From Sphingomonadales bacterium (lineage in GTDB: Bacteria > Pseudomonadota > Alphaproteobacteria > Sphingomonadales > Sphingomonadaceae), in NCBI GenBank assembly GCA_028868535.1, contig JAGWUH010000005.1:51024-115023 (forward strand): 64,000 bases of DNA, written 5' to 3'. This document shows positions 7,969-23,577 of the stretch, in pieces. Each line of letters opens with the position of its first letter. Position 1 is the stretch's first letter. A model generated the notes under the pieces. That model was not told the DNA's origin and did no database searches. It saw only the letters and a program-made list of their open reading frames with translations. The translations under genes and the position numbers were made by a program.

Positions 7969-8743
7969 CCGAACAGCGCCACCGACTGCAGCCCGGCCAT
8001 GATCGGCGCGCCATCGGCGTTCCAGATCGCCATGCGCTGGCTGGAGCGGCCTTCCTCGGCATAATCGCCGACCGAGCGCAGCAGGTACCAGCCGTCGCGC
8101 GTCTGCGGCGCCGGGGTGAGCAGGTTCACCTGCCAGTGCATCGTGCTGACCGGCACGCCGGGGTTCATCAGCGGCAGGACGCCGGGCGGCAGCGCATCGC
8201 CGAGCAGCACCAGTTCGAGCATCGCATCGAGCCCGGCGCGTTCGTTCAGGCGGACCCAGCGGCACAGCTCGGGCTGCGGTTCGGGCGAAGGCGGCAGCGC
8301 GTGGCGGCTGGCGAAGTGGTTCTGCAGGAAAGCCGGCGTGAAGCTGGTGTAGGTCACTGGGCGCGCTTGTTCGAGCGCCACGAGCGTTGCGGGCACCGGG
8401 CGATCGTTGCGGTGCAGACTGCTGGCCACCGGCCCCATGAACACCAGGCTGGCGGTAAAGACGAGGTTGCCGCCGCTGGTGATGCGCGCCTCGGCCCAGG
8501 TGGCGTTCCGGCCCTTTCGGACGATCGCGGCGCGGACCTCCACCGTGCCGTTGACCGGCGCGATCATGCTGAAGCTGGCCGAGCGCAGCGGCGGCAGACC
8601 ATCGCCCGCGCGCGTGGCGGCGGCAAGGCACAGCGCGGCGGAGAAGCCGCCATAGGCGGTGCGGCCCTGGTGCCAGGATTGCGGGACGGCGAGCGCGAAG
8701 CCGGTTTCCCGGGCTTCGGCGCTCGCCAGCAGGTCCGCGAATG

Positions 8744-8747
<4 letters not shown>
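7965..8747 (-). CDS. Acyl-CoA thioesterase family protein (double hot-dog)
   Basis: 260 residues. The N-terminal hot-dog contains WHQGRTAYGGFSAALCLAAA and RSASFSMIAPVNGTVEVRA, patterns of TesB-like thioesterases; the second half has MHWQVNLLTP and RSVGDYAEEGRSSQRMAIWNADG, where D-x-S/Q-type catalytic residues are expected. It likely releases a free acid from CoA. It starts 4 bases inside the end of pccA (ATGA), so it is the last gene of the propionyl-CoA operon even though it faces the catabolic cluster. Confidence 0.8.
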
Positions 8748-10765
<2,018 letters not shown>

Positions 10766-10825
10766 CCTCGATACTCCAACAAATCTCGCCGGCCCGGAAG
10801 GCCGGCTGGAATTCGGTTCAGGGCC

Positions 10826-11887
10826 TTACTGGAAGGCCTCCAGCTTCACGCAGCCCTTCGGCATGGCCTGTGCGGCCAGTTCCGCCTCGGTCTGCGTGAC
10901 CGCCATCGCGCGCAGGCCCAGCCTGGCGAACATGGCGGCATCGTTGTCATCCCCGGCGTTGGGGGCGGTGAGGAGTTTGTCGCCGGTGAAGATCGAGTTG
11001 GCGCCGGCGAGGAAGCACATCGCCTGGGTCATCTCGGACATGCTCTCGCGGCCGGCGCTGAGGCGGACCATCGACTGCGGCATGGTGATGCGGGCGACGG
11101 CGACGGTGCGGACGAATTCGACGTCGTCAATCTTTGCCAGCGGCGTATCTGCCAGCATGTCGCCGAGGACGGTGCCCTTGACCGGGACCAGCGCGTTGAC
11201 CGGCACGCTCTGCGGGTGGCTGGGGAGCGTTGCCAGCGTGTGGATGAAGCCGACGCGGTCAGCCCGCGTCTCGCCCATGCCGACGATGCCGCCCGAGCAC
11301 ACGTTGATGCCGGCGCGGCGAACTTCACCAAGGGTGTCGAGCCGGTCTTCCATCGTGCGGGTGGTGATGACCTCGCCATAGCGTTCGGGCGAGGTGTCGA
11401 TGTTGTGGTTGTAGTAGTCTAGCCCGGCGGCGGCGAGCTGGTCGGCCTGTTCGGGTTCGAGCATGCCCAGCGTCATGCAGGTTTCGAGGCCCATCGCGCG
11501 GACGCCCTTCACCATCTCGATGATCGCGGGCATGTCGCGCGCCTTGGGGTTGCGCCAGGCGGCGCCCATGCAGAAGCGGGTCGAGCCGTGGTCCTTGGCG
11601 CGCGCGGCGGATTGCAGGACTTCCTGCACGCCCATCAGCTTGGTGGCTTTCACCCCGCTGTCGGCACTCTGGCTCTGGCTGCAGTAGCCGCAATCCTCGG
11701 CGCAGCCGCCGGTCTTGATCGACAGCAGCGTGGAGAGCTGGACTTCGGCCGGGTCGAAGCTCTGGCGATGCACTTCGGCGGCGCGGTAGACCAGCTCGGT
11801 GAACGGCAGGTCGAACAGCGCGGCGATTTCGTCGCGGGTCCAGTCGGTGCGCAGTTCAGGCTTCTGGGGGGTCATAAGGTCTTTCAT
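10826..11887 (-). CDS. bioB: Biotin synthase
   Basis: 353 residues. Radical-SAM cluster motif CAEDCGYC (Cys62, Cys66, Cys69); further family blocks [38 protein letters not shown] and [16 protein letters not shown]. It inserts sulfur into dethiobiotin. The start overlaps the stop of the HDOD-like gene (ATGA). Other bio genes are not in the window. Its place between the mutase and pccA ties biotin supply to the biotin-dependent carboxylase of the operon. Confidence 0.95.
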   Translation of the reverse strand: MKDLMTPQKPELRTDWTRDEIAALFDLPFTELVYRAAEVHRQSFDPAEVQLSTLLSIKTGGCAEDCGYCSQSQSADSGVKATKLMGVQEVLQSAARAKDHGSTRFCMGAAWRNPKARDMPAIIEMVKGVRAMGLETCMTLGMLEPEQADQLAAAGLDYYNHNIDTSPERYGEVITTRTMEDRLDTLGEVRRAGINVCSGGIVGMGETRADRVGFIHTLATLPSHPQSVPVNALVPVKGTVLGDMLADTPLAKIDDVEFVRTVAVARITMPQSMVRLSAGRESMSEMTQAMCFLAGANSIFTGDKLLTAPNAGDDNDAAMFARLGLRAMAVTQTEAELAAQAMPKGCVKLEAFQ

Positions 11888-12689
11888 GCGGCCACCTTAG
11901 TGCCAAGGCGGCGTTCGATATAGCCCGCAACGGCCGGCGCGTAATGCGGGACGCCCCGGCGTTCGGCTTCGCCGGGGAGGAAGCCGGTGAGCGATTCCGC
12001 CACGCGGGCGAGGTTCTCGTCCGACAGGCTGCCGAGCGGGGCGCGGTAGATGCCGATGCCGAAGGCGATGGCGCGGGTGTGGAACAGGCGGCGCAGCGTC
12101 TCGCGCTCGCAGCGGACGAACAGGGTTTCGCCGGCGTTTTCGGGGGTGACGTGGGCGAAGCGTTCGGCCATCGGCGCGGGGGGCATGAAACGGTGTTCGC
12201 CGCTGGCCAGCACGAACATGTTGGTGCGGCCGAACAGGTTGCGCGCCTGAAGCCCGTCCATGAATTTCGCGACCGGATCGGCGAGCGCTTCGGCAAAGCC
12301 GTGGGTGGGCTTGTGCACTTCGTGGACCGGCTTGCCCATCTTGTCTTGGATACGCCAATCGGTGGGATAGGCGACGGCGCCGGCAACGACGGTGAACGGA
12401 GCGCCGGGTTCGCTCTGGGTGAGCAGGCACCAGTCCTCGTGCGTGGCGCTGGCGATGGTCTTCAGGTCGCCCGCAACCCCGACCAGCTCGCCCAGTTCGG
12501 CGATCGCCGCCGCGCTGCCCGGCAGCACCTGCACGGCATCGGGATGCGCGGCGAAGGTGGCGGCGCGGGCGGCGGTATCGGGGTTCGGATCGCGCCATTC
12601 GGCTTCCGTGATGCGCACCACGCCCATCCGCAGCGGGCCGGAGCCCCGCGCGGTGGGAAGCAGCGCCTCGACGGAGAAGCCGAATGCCA

Positions 12690-12690
<1 letters not shown>
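11884..12690 (-). CDS. Heme-dependent oxidative N-demethylase-like protein (DUF3445)
   Basis: 268 residues from ATG 12690, which overlaps the mutase stop by 4 bases; its own stop overlaps bioB likewise. Recognised by [34 protein letters not shown] central block, [13 protein letters not shown], and [26 protein letters not shown] near the C-terminus, which are typical of the DUF3445/HODM alpha-like family. The characterised relative is a heme-dependent dimethylamine oxidase; most family members have no known substrate. Why it sits within a methylmalonyl-CoA operon is not obvious. Confidence 0.75.
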
Positions 12691-14828
<2,138 letters not shown>

Positions 14829-14836
14829 GATGGTCC

Positions 14837-15619
14837 TCACTTGCCCTGGAAGTCGGGCGCACGCTTTTCAAGAAATGCGGAAACAGCCTCGGCGCAATCG
14901 GCGCTGCCGCCGGCGATGCGCTGGCCTTCGGCTTCGAGGGCCAGCGAAGACGCATAGTCGGATTCGAGCGCGACGCTGACGTTGCGGCGGATCAGGCCGT
15001 AGGAAACGGTGGGGCCTTTCGCGAGGCGGGCGGCGAGCGCCTGTGCCTCGGCGAGCAGCATGTCATCCGCCACGACCTTGTAGATCATGCCCCAGTCGAG
15101 CGCCTGCGCGGCGCCAATCTTTTCCGCCAGCATCATCATCTGCATCGCGCGCGGGGTGCCGATCAGGCGGGGCAGCAGGTACGTGCCGCCGGCATCGGGG
15201 ACGAGGCCGACGTTGGGGAAGGCCATGAAGAAGAACGCCGATTCGCCGGCGATGACGAGATCGGCGGACAGCGCCAGCGGCGCCCCTGCCCCGGCGGCAG
15301 CGCCGTTGACCGCGGCGATCACCGGAATGTCCAGCGCACGCAGCTTGAGCAGCATCGGATTGACGTTCTCGGTCAGCCCGCGCTTGATCTCGTCGCCCAT
15401 GGTCTGCCCGGCGGGCACCGCCATCGCCATGTCGCCGCCCGAGCAGAACGCCTTGCCGGCGCCGGTGATGACCAGCGCCCGGGCATTGCCGAGGCGGTCG
15501 AGCGCATCGGCGATCTCGTCAGCCATCGCCCATGCCAGCGCGTTGCGCGACTGCGGGTGGTTCAGCGTCAGCATGGCGACGCCATCGGCGATTTCGAGCG
15601 TGATGCGTTCGTAGGCCAT
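14837..15619 (-). CDS. Enoyl-CoA hydratase/isomerase family protein (crotonase)
   Basis: 260 residues. Typical opening [28 protein letters not shown], the CoA/oxyanion segment [17 protein letters not shown], and [27 protein letters not shown]. The residue equivalent to the first catalytic Glu (AAGAGAPLA) appears replaced by Ala/Gly, while [14 protein letters not shown] retains a usual second-acid region as Asp; this favours an isomerase-like or divergent crotonase over a standard hydratase. It may feed acyl-CoA intermediates to the thiolase in the same operon. Confidence 0.85.
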   Translation of the reverse strand: MAYERITLEIADGVAMLTLNHPQSRNALAWAMADEIADALDRLGNARALVITGAGKAFCSGGDMAMAVPAGQTMGDEIKRGLTENVNPMLLKLRALDIPVIAAVNGAAAGAGAPLALSADLVIAGESAFFFMAFPNVGLVPDAGGTYLLPRLIGTPRAMQMMMLAEKIGAAQALDWGMIYKVVADDMLLAEAQALAARLAKGPTVSYGLIRRNVSVALESDYASSLALEAEGQRIAGGSADCAEAVSAFLEKRAPDFQGK

Positions 15620-15629
15620 GGCCGCCCTT

Positions 15630-16067
15630 TCAGTGCGCGTGCGTGGGGACTTCCATGATCTCGGTCAGCATGCCGTTCATGTCCTTGGGATGGACGAAGA
15701 TGATCAGCGTGCCATGGGCGCCGATGCGCGGCTCGCCGAGCACGCGCTTGCCCTGATCCTCGAACCACTTTTTGGCGACGTGGATGTCGGGCACCTCGAA
15801 GCAGACGTGGTGCTGGCCACCGAGCGGGTTCTTCTCCAGCCACTTGCCGACAGCGCTGTCGGGCGAGGTCGGCTGGAGCAGCTCGACCTGCGTGCCGGCG
15901 GTACCGTTCTCACCGGGGGTGTTGACGAAGCAGACGCGGACCTGCTGCGATTCGAGCACGAACGGCTCGGTAATGTCCGTCGCCCCCATGACGTCGCGGT
16001 AGAACGCGATCGAGGCGTCGAGGTCCGGCGTGGCGACGCCGATATGATTCATGCGGCCAAGCTTCAT
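15630..16067 (-). CDS. mce: Methylmalonyl-CoA epimerase
   Basis: 145 residues from ATG 16067, with GAGGAG about 8 bases upstream. MNHIGVATPDLDASIAFYRDVMGA, VELLQPTSPDSAVGKWLEKN, GGQHHVCFEVPDI and GTLIIFVHPKDMNGMLTEI are the vicinal-oxygen-chelate pattern, with His, Gln, His and Glu metal ligands. It converts (S)- to (R)-methylmalonyl-CoA, linking the carboxylase to the mutase two genes downstream. Confidence 0.93.
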   Translation of the reverse strand: MKLGRMNHIGVATPDLDASIAFYRDVMGATDITEPFVLESQQVRVCFVNTPGENGTAGTQVELLQPTSPDSAVGKWLEKNPLGGQHHVCFEVPDIHVAKKWFEDQGKRVLGEPRIGAHGTLIIFVHPKDMNGMLTEIMEVPTHAH

Positions 16068-16078
16068 CGCCCTGCTCC

Positions 16079-17257
16079 TCAGACGTTCTCGATGATCAGG
16101 GCGATGCCCTGCCCGCCGCCGATGCACATCGTCATCAGGCCGTACTTGCCGCCGGTACGCTTCAGCTCGTGGATGGCCTTCACCGTCATGATCACGCCGG
16201 TGGCGCCCACCGGGTGGCCGAGGCTGACGCCCGAGCCGTTCGGGTTGACCTTTTCCGGATCGAAGCCGAGCGCCTTGGCGACAGCGGCGGCCTGCGCGGC
16301 GAACGCCTCGTTCGATTCGATCACGTCGATCTGGTCGAGCGTCAGGCCGGCGCGCTTCAGCGCGATGGGGACGGCCTTGATCGGCCCCTCGCCCATGTAT
16401 TCGGGCTCGACCCCGGCGTGGCCCCAGGCGACGACCTTCGCGAGGGGCTTGAGGCCGCGCTTCTGCACTTCGCTGCCGGTGGCGAGCACCACGGCGGCGG
16501 CGCCGTCGTTGATGCCGCTGGCGTTGCCGGCGGTCACGGTGCCGTCCTTCTTGAACGCCGGCTTCATCGTGGCGAGGACCTCGACGGTCGTGTCCGCCTT
16601 GACGTGCTCGTCGGTGTCGAACACGACCGTGCCCTTGCGGGTCTTGATCTCGATCGGCAGGATCTGGTCCTTGAACCGGCCCTCGGCCTGGGCGCGGGCG
16701 GCGCGGGCGTGGCTGGTGGCGGCGAGCGCGTCCATGTCCTCACGGCTGATGCAGTGGCGCTCCGCCACGTTCTCGGCGGTGATGCCCATGTGATAGCCGC
16801 CAATCGGGTCGGACAAGCCCACGGTCAGCGCGTCCTCGAGCACGATGTTGCCCATCTTCTGGCCCCACCGGCTGGTGTGGTCATGGAACGGGGTGTTGCT
16901 CATCGATTCGGCACCGCCGGCGAGCGTGATCGACGCTTCGCCGAGCTTCATCATCTGCGTGGCGGAGACGATCGCCTGGATGCCCGAGCCGCACAGCCGG
17001 TTCAGCGTGAACGCGGGGACTTCATTGGGGATGCCGGCGTTGAGCGCGCAGACGCGCGACAGGAAGGCATCGCGGGCGCTGTTCGAGCCGACCTCACCGA
17101 ACACGACGTGCTCGATGTCGGACGGGGCGACGCCCGCGCGCTTCATGGCTTCGGCCGCGACCAGGCCGCCGAGATCGCTGGCCTTGAAGCTCTTGAGCGC
17201 GCCGCCGAAATCGCCGACCGCGGTGCGCACGCCGCTGACGATGTAGATGTCTTCCAT
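16079..17257 (-). CDS. Acetyl-CoA acyltransferase (thiolase)
   Basis: 392 residues from ATG 17257, with AAAGGA upstream. Nucleophile Cys89 in NRLCGSGIQA; downstream NEAFAAQAAAV, GVSLGHPVGATG (His) and the second catalytic Cys in MTMCIGGGQGIA. It cleaves 3-ketoacyl-CoA, or condenses two acetyl-CoA. In this operon it could yield propionyl-CoA from odd-chain or branched substrates for the carboxylase. Chain-length preference cannot be read from the sequence. Confidence 0.92.
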   Translation of the reverse strand: MEDIYIVSGVRTAVGDFGGALKSFKASDLGGLVAAEAMKRAGVAPSDIEHVVFGEVGSNSARDAFLSRVCALNAGIPNEVPAFTLNRLCGSGIQAIVSATQMMKLGEASITLAGGAESMSNTPFHDHTSRWGQKMGNIVLEDALTVGLSDPIGGYHMGITAENVAERHCISREDMDALAATSHARAARAQAEGRFKDQILPIEIKTRKGTVVFDTDEHVKADTTVEVLATMKPAFKKDGTVTAGNASGINDGAAAVVLATGSEVQKRGLKPLAKVVAWGHAGVEPEYMGEGPIKAVPIALKRAGLTLDQIDVIESNEAFAAQAAAVAKALGFDPEKVNPNGSGVSLGHPVGATGVIMTVKAIHELKRTGGKYGLMTMCIGGGQGIALIIENV

Positions 17258-17283
17258 GGTCGTATCCTTTGGGTTTCGGACGC

Positions 17284-18810
<1,527 letters not shown>

Positions 18811-18874
18811 GCCTGTTCGTGCCCCTTCAAAGGATGCGAGATGTCGCCCCCGCTAAGGCACGCCGAACGGGCAG

Positions 18875-18901
18875 CGTCAAGGAGTTTAATCGCGCGATTA
18901 A
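18875..18901 (-). promoter_or_regulatory. pccB promoter candidate with 16-bp palindromic operator
   Basis: TTAATCGCGCGATTAA at 18886-18901 is a perfect 16-bp palindrome, unusually A/T-flanked for this genome. On the minus strand it is followed after 5 bases by TTGACG (18880-18875), then 17 bases and CTTAGC, which is a plausible -35/-10 pair for pccB, whose ATG is at 18810. A MarR- or TetR-type dimer binding next to the -35 is inferred. Confidence 0.55.
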
Positions 18902-18933
18902 GACAAAGGTCGCATGCCGGCGCGCGATCGCCG

Positions 18934-20286
18934 CTACTTCATCAGCACGAGTTCCTCGGCCATCGACGGATGCAGCGCCACGGTCTGGTCGAACTGCGCC
19001 TTGGTCAGCCCGGCCTTCACCGCAATCGCCACCGCCTGCAGGATTTCCGGCGAATCCGGGCCGATCATGTGCACGCCGAGCACGCGGTCGGTCTGGGCAT
19101 CGACGACGAGCTTGTAGAGGCCGCGTTCCATGCGTTCGGCGAAGACGTTCTTCATCGGCCGGAAGTCGGAGGTATAGACCTTGACGTTGCCGTAGCGGTT
19201 GCGCGCCTGCCCTTCGGTGAGGCCGACGCCTGCCAGCGGCGGCTGCGAGAACACCGCACTCGGGATGCAGTCATAGTCGATGGTCTGCGGCTTGTTGCCG
19301 AACACGGTGTCGGCGAAGGCCTGCCCCTCGCGGATCGCGACCGGGGTGAGCTGGACGCGATCGGTGACGTCGCCGACGGCGTAGATGCTGGGGCACGTCG
19401 TGCGGTTTCCTTCATCGACCGGAATCTCGCCCTTTTCGCCCAGTGCGACCCCGGCGGTTTCGAGGCCAAGGCCATCGGTCTTGGGCTTGCGCCCGGTGGC
19501 GATCAGCACGCAATCGGCCTCGAACGCGTCGTGGCCGCACAGGGTGACCGACAGCGCGCCGTTGTCCTGGCGAACCACCTTCTCGATCGGGCAGTTGAAG
19601 CGATAGGTGATGCCCCGCGCCATGGTGATCTGCAGCAGGCGATCGCGCAGCGCTTCGTCGTAGCCGCGCAGGATCTGGTCACTGCGGTTGACGACGGTGA
19701 CCTGGCTGCCCAGCGCGTTGAAGATGCCCGCGAATTCGAGCGCGATGTAGCCCGCGCCCTGGATCACGACGCGGCGCGGCAGCTCGGGCAGGTGGAACAC
19801 CTCGTTGGAGGTGATGCAGTGCTCGACCCCCTCGAATGCGGGGAGCACCGGCCAGGCACCGACGGCGACGAGGATCACCTTCGCGGTCAGCTCGCGTCCG
19901 GAAGCCAGCCGGATGCCGTGCGGGCCGGTGATCGTCGCGCGTTCGAGGAAGCGCTCGACGTGGTTGTTCTCAAGCGTCTGGGTGTAGAGCCCGTTGAGCC
20001 GGTCGACATCGCGCAGCACGGTATCGCGCAGCACGTTCCAGTCGAACTGCATGCCCTGCACCGTCCAGCCGTAGTGCGCAGCGTCCTGCAATTCCTCGGC
20101 GAAGTGGGAGCCGTAGACCAGCAGCTTCTTGGGCACGCAGCCGCGGATCACGCAGGTGCCGCCGACGCGATGCTCCTCCGCCACGGCGACGCGGGCGCCG
20201 TGCGCGGCCGCCACCCGGCTGGCGCGGACGCCGCCGGAGCCGGCGCCGATGACGAAAAGGTCGTAGTCGTAGTTGTCGGTTGCCAT
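18934..20286 (-). CDS. gor: Glutathione-disulfide reductase
   Basis: 450 residues. FAD motif VIGAGSGGVRA, redox pair GGTCVIRGCVPKK (Cys45, Cys50), NADPH-binding GAGYIALEFAGIF followed by VNRSDQILRGYD, TPVAIREGQ, and the C-terminal His-Glu pair ALHPSMAEELV. It reduces glutathione disulfide with NADPH in the cytoplasm, which in sphingomonads also supports glutathione-dependent catabolic enzymes. Transcribed on its own, with pccB upstream reading the same way and the MFS gene divergent. Confidence 0.94.
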   Translation of the reverse strand: MATDNYDYDLFVIGAGSGGVRASRVAAAHGARVAVAEEHRVGGTCVIRGCVPKKLLVYGSHFAEELQDAAHYGWTVQGMQFDWNVLRDTVLRDVDRLNGLYTQTLENNHVERFLERATITGPHGIRLASGRELTAKVILVAVGAWPVLPAFEGVEHCITSNEVFHLPELPRRVVIQGAGYIALEFAGIFNALGSQVTVVNRSDQILRGYDEALRDRLLQITMARGITYRFNCPIEKVVRQDNGALSVTLCGHDAFEADCVLIATGRKPKTDGLGLETAGVALGEKGEIPVDEGNRTTCPSIYAVGDVTDRVQLTPVAIREGQAFADTVFGNKPQTIDYDCIPSAVFSQPPLAGVGLTEGQARNRYGNVKVYTSDFRPMKNVFAERMERGLYKLVVDAQTDRVLGVHMIGPDSPEILQAVAIAVKAGLTKAQFDQTVALHPSMAEELVLMK

Positions 20287-20471
20287 GTCTGCGCCTGCCG
20301 CATGAGGGGATTAGGGCGGCGATATGGGCGCGGCAGCGCATTCCTGCCAATGGCTTTTGCATGTCGCGGTAATCGCCGGGGCCGATCGCGGCGGTTTCCC
20401 GGCATCGCCAGGGCGGCTAGCAACAATGCCACTGGCGCCCGGACCTGCCGCCGCTACATCCGGCAATCGGC

Positions 20472-22004
20472 ATGACGCATCCTTATCCGCCTTCCGGCCT
20501 GCGGCGCCTGATCACGCTGTTCACCCTGGCCGGCGCGTTCATGACCCAGCTTGACGCCACCATCGCCAACGTCGCGCTGCCGCACATGCAGGCCAGCACC
20601 TCGGCATCGCGCGAGCAGATTACCTGGGTGCTGACCAGCTACATCGTCATGGCGGCGGTGTTCACGCCGCTGTCTGGCTGGCTGGCGCAGCGGATCGGGC
20701 GGCGGCGGGTGTTCCTCGGATCGGTGATCGGCTTCACGCTGGCTTCGGCGCTGTGCGGGCTCGCCGCGACGCTCGACCAGCTGATCGCGTTCCGGTTGCT
20801 GCAAGGCGCGCTCGGTTCGGCGCTGCTGCCGCTGAGCCAGGCGATCATGCTCGAGATCAACCCGCCGGAAAAGCACGGCAGCGCGCTGGCGCTGTGGGGC
20901 GTCGGCGCGGTGATCGGGCCGATCGTCGGACCATTGACCGGCGGCTGGCTGACCGAAGTGCTGAACTGGCGCTGGGTGTTCCTTGTCAACCTGCCGATCG
21001 GCATCGCCACCTTCGTCGGCCTGCTGGCGACCTTGCCGCAGAGCAGCACCGAGGGGCCGCCGCGCAAGCTCGACGTGTTCGGCTTCGCGATGCTGGCGAT
21101 GACGATCGCCTGCATCCAGCTCGTGCTCGACCGCGGCCAGATCAAGGACTGGTTCTCCTCCACCGAGATCTGCGTCGAGGCGGTCCTCGCGGCAACCGGG
21201 CTCTATGCCTATGTCGTCCATGCGATGACCACGCGCGAGCCGTTCGTGCCGCCGGTGGTGCTGCGCGATTCGAACTTCCTGGTCGGCAACGTGCTCGGCT
21301 TCTTCCTGGGCGGGCTGATGTACGGGGTGATGGCACTGGTGGCACCGATGCTGGCGGAGCTGATGCATTACCCGATCAAGCTCGTCGGCCTCGTCACCGC
21401 GCCGCGCGGCGTCGGCACGATGATCACGATGCTCACCGTCGGGCGGGTGATCAACCGGGTCGATCCCCGGATCATGCTGCTGGCCGGGGTCGCCATCTGC
21501 GGCTGGTCGCTCTGGATGCTCGACAGCGGGACGCTCGAGATGGACGCGACCATGATCATCGTGTCCGGGTTCATCCAGGGCATCGGCGCCGGGTTGATGT
21601 TCGTGCCGATTTCCGTGGTGGTGTTCGCGACGCTGCAACCGCAGTTCCGCAACGAGGGCGCCGCGCTCAACTCGCTGATCCGAAACATGGCCGGATCGAT
21701 GTGGATCGCGATTCTCCAGACGGTGACGATCCGCAGCGAGGCCACCATGCATTCGCGGCTGGTGGAAGGGGTGCGCGCGGACAATCCGGTAGTCGCGTGG
21801 CGCTACCAGACGCTCGACCTCGCCTCGCCCGGCGACCTCGCGGCGACGGCCGGCGAGATCAGCCGGCAGGCGCTGATGGTTGCCTACAACAATGCCTACT
21901 GGGTCCTGCTGATGGCCTGCCTCGTGGTCCTGCCGACCGTGCTGCTGGTGCGGCCGGCGCAGACGCCGCCGGGGGCGCCGCCGCCACCGCCGATGCTCGA
22001 CTGA
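20472..22004 (+). CDS. DHA2-family MFS efflux transporter (EmrB/QacA type)
   Basis: 510 residues, about 14 transmembrane segments. Start motif FTLAGAFMTQLDATIANVALPHMQ, motif A region GWLAQRIGRRRVFLGS, motif C region GPIVGPLTGGWLTEVLNWRWVFLVNLPIG. Such proteins export drugs or aromatic compounds by proton antiport. The C-terminus is Pro-rich. No membrane-fusion partner gene is next to it. It is 133 bases upstream of the Rieske oxygenase gene and may export a toxic substrate or intermediate of that pathway. Confidence 0.9.
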   Translation: MTHPYPPSGLRRLITLFTLAGAFMTQLDATIANVALPHMQASTSASREQITWVLTSYIVMAAVFTPLSGWLAQRIGRRRVFLGSVIGFTLASALCGLAATLDQLIAFRLLQGALGSALLPLSQAIMLEINPPEKHGSALALWGVGAVIGPIVGPLTGGWLTEVLNWRWVFLVNLPIGIATFVGLLATLPQSSTEGPPRKLDVFGFAMLAMTIACIQLVLDRGQIKDWFSSTEICVEAVLAATGLYAYVVHAMTTREPFVPPVVLRDSNFLVGNVLGFFLGGLMYGVMALVAPMLAELMHYPIKLVGLVTAPRGVGTMITMLTVGRVINRVDPRIMLLAGVAICGWSLWMLDSGTLEMDATMIIVSGFIQGIGAGLMFVPISVVVFATLQPQFRNEGAALNSLIRNMAGSMWIAILQTVTIRSEATMHSRLVEGVRADNPVVAWRYQTLDLASPGDLAATAGEISRQALMVAYNNAYWVLLMACLVVLPTVLLVRPAQTPPGAPPPPPMLD

Positions 22005-22137
22005 AGCGCCTCCGCCATATCGCCCCGGCGACGCTGAACACGTGCTCGAATTGCGAATTGCGATCGATCAAAGTCCGGCGGCCCGGCAAGCAGCAAAAGC
22101 ATCCCACGCAAGAACAGAATTCCACGTGAGGTGCCCC

Positions 22138-23550
22138 ATGGCTGACATCGACTCCCGCATCGAGCTCGGACTCAACCCCTACCCGGTGACGAATCCCGAG
22201 CTGATCCCCGCCCAGCGCTATTACGACGAGGCGTATTTCAAGGCCGAATCCGAAGCCGTCTGGGGCCACAGCTGGCAGATGGCGACCCGTCTCGAACGAA
22301 TCCCCAACCTGGGCGACTGGACCGAATACACGATCCTCGACAAGTCGGTGCTGGTCGTGAACACCAAGGACGGCATCAAGGCCTTCCACAACCATTGCCG
22401 CCACCGCGGCGTGCCCGTCGCCGGCGGCAAGGGCAACGAGCACGGCAACTGCGCCAAGAGCGGGTTCATCTGCCCGTTCCACGGCTGGCGCTGGAACATG
22501 GATGGCGACTGCACCTTCGTCTACGGCAAGCAGCTGTTCAGCCAGGACCTGCTCGAGGCCGAGGAGCTCAAGCTCCGCCCGGTGCGCTGCGAGACCTTTG
22601 GCGGAGAGGCCTACATCAACTTCGACGACAGCGCGCCGCCGCTGCGCGAATGGCTGGGGCCGATCGCCGATGCGCTCGACGCCCGGCTGATGAGCGACAT
22701 GCGCGCCGAATGGCATTACGGCGCGGTGCTGCCCGCCAACTGGAAGATCGCGATGGAAGCCTTCCAGGAAGGCTACCACGTGATGAAGACCCACCCGCAG
22801 CTGCAGCACGCGCAGCCCAGCCTCTACAACGCGCGCTATGGCAACGACACCGGCGGCCTCGGGCCGTTGATCAACCCCAACCTCGACGTCAAGGGCAACA
22901 TCGCCGAGTGCATCCAGTCGATGGAACTGCTCAGCGCCGGCATGGCCGGCCTGGTCCACGCCAAGGAGGTCGAGATCGCCAGGAAGTTCGCCGATGTCGA
23001 CCTGCCGGCCGACCCGGTGCAGGCGATGCCGATGTGGTACGGCATCGTGCAGGACGCGATCAGCAAGGAACTGAAGGCGCGCGGCGAGAACGTGCCGGAC
23101 CTCAACAAGGTCTCGCAGGAACACCCCGTCGAGGCGCTGCAGTTCCTGTTCCCGAACCACTTCGGGCTGAACTACTTCACCGGCATGACCACCTATCGCA
23201 TCCGCCCGCTCGGTCCCGAGACGTGCCTGTTCGAGATCTGGTCGCTGACCCACATGGCCCCCGGCACCGAGTGCCCGGTGCCGATGGAGCCGATCATCCT
23301 GCCTTACGACAGCAAGGATTTCCCGCAGATCCCGCAGCAGGACTATTCGAACATCCCGATCCAGCAGCGCGGCCTGCATTCGACCGGGTTCGAGTACATG
23401 CGCCTGTCGAAGGACCGCGAGGGCCTGATCTCGAACAACCACCGCGTGATCGATGCGCTCATCGCGAAAAAGCCGTGGGACAAGATCACCGCGGCGACGC
23501 AGAAGCTGGCGTACAACTTCGACGGGCCGATCCTCGAACTCGACCTGTAA
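22138..23550 (+). CDS. Aromatic ring-hydroxylating dioxygenase, alpha subunit (Rieske)
   Basis: 470 residues from ATG 22138 (GAGGTG upstream). Rieske cluster ligands Cys87/His89 in HNHCRHRG and Cys112/His115 in CPFHGW. Mononuclear iron site in EAFQEGYHVMKTHPQ. The ligand-pair spacing is longer than usual owing to an inserted Gly/Lys-rich loop (VAGGKGNEHGNCAKSG). No beta subunit, ferredoxin or reductase gene is nearby, so it must borrow electron carriers. In sphingomonads such orphan alpha subunits serve aromatic or polycyclic degradation; the substrate is unknown. Confidence 0.9.
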   Translation: MADIDSRIELGLNPYPVTNPELIPAQRYYDEAYFKAESEAVWGHSWQMATRLERIPNLGDWTEYTILDKSVLVVNTKDGIKAFHNHCRHRGVPVAGGKGNEHGNCAKSGFICPFHGWRWNMDGDCTFVYGKQLFSQDLLEAEELKLRPVRCETFGGEAYINFDDSAPPLREWLGPIADALDARLMSDMRAEWHYGAVLPANWKIAMEAFQEGYHVMKTHPQLQHAQPSLYNARYGNDTGGLGPLINPNLDVKGNIAECIQSMELLSAGMAGLVHAKEVEIARKFADVDLPADPVQAMPMWYGIVQDAISKELKARGENVPDLNKVSQEHPVEALQFLFPNHFGLNYFTGMTTYRIRPLGPETCLFEIWSLTHMAPGTECPVPMEPIILPYDSKDFPQIPQQDYSNIPIQQRGLHSTGFEYMRLSKDREGLISNNHRVIDALIAKKPWDKITAATQKLAYNFDGPILELDL

Positions 23551-23577
23551 GGTTGATTCCGTCTCCGGACGGAGCGA

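Noticed and set aside
14829..15629. Cobalamin riboswitch for the mutase
   Set aside because: The mutase gene is internal to an operon with a 9-base gap to the preceding gene; no leader exists.
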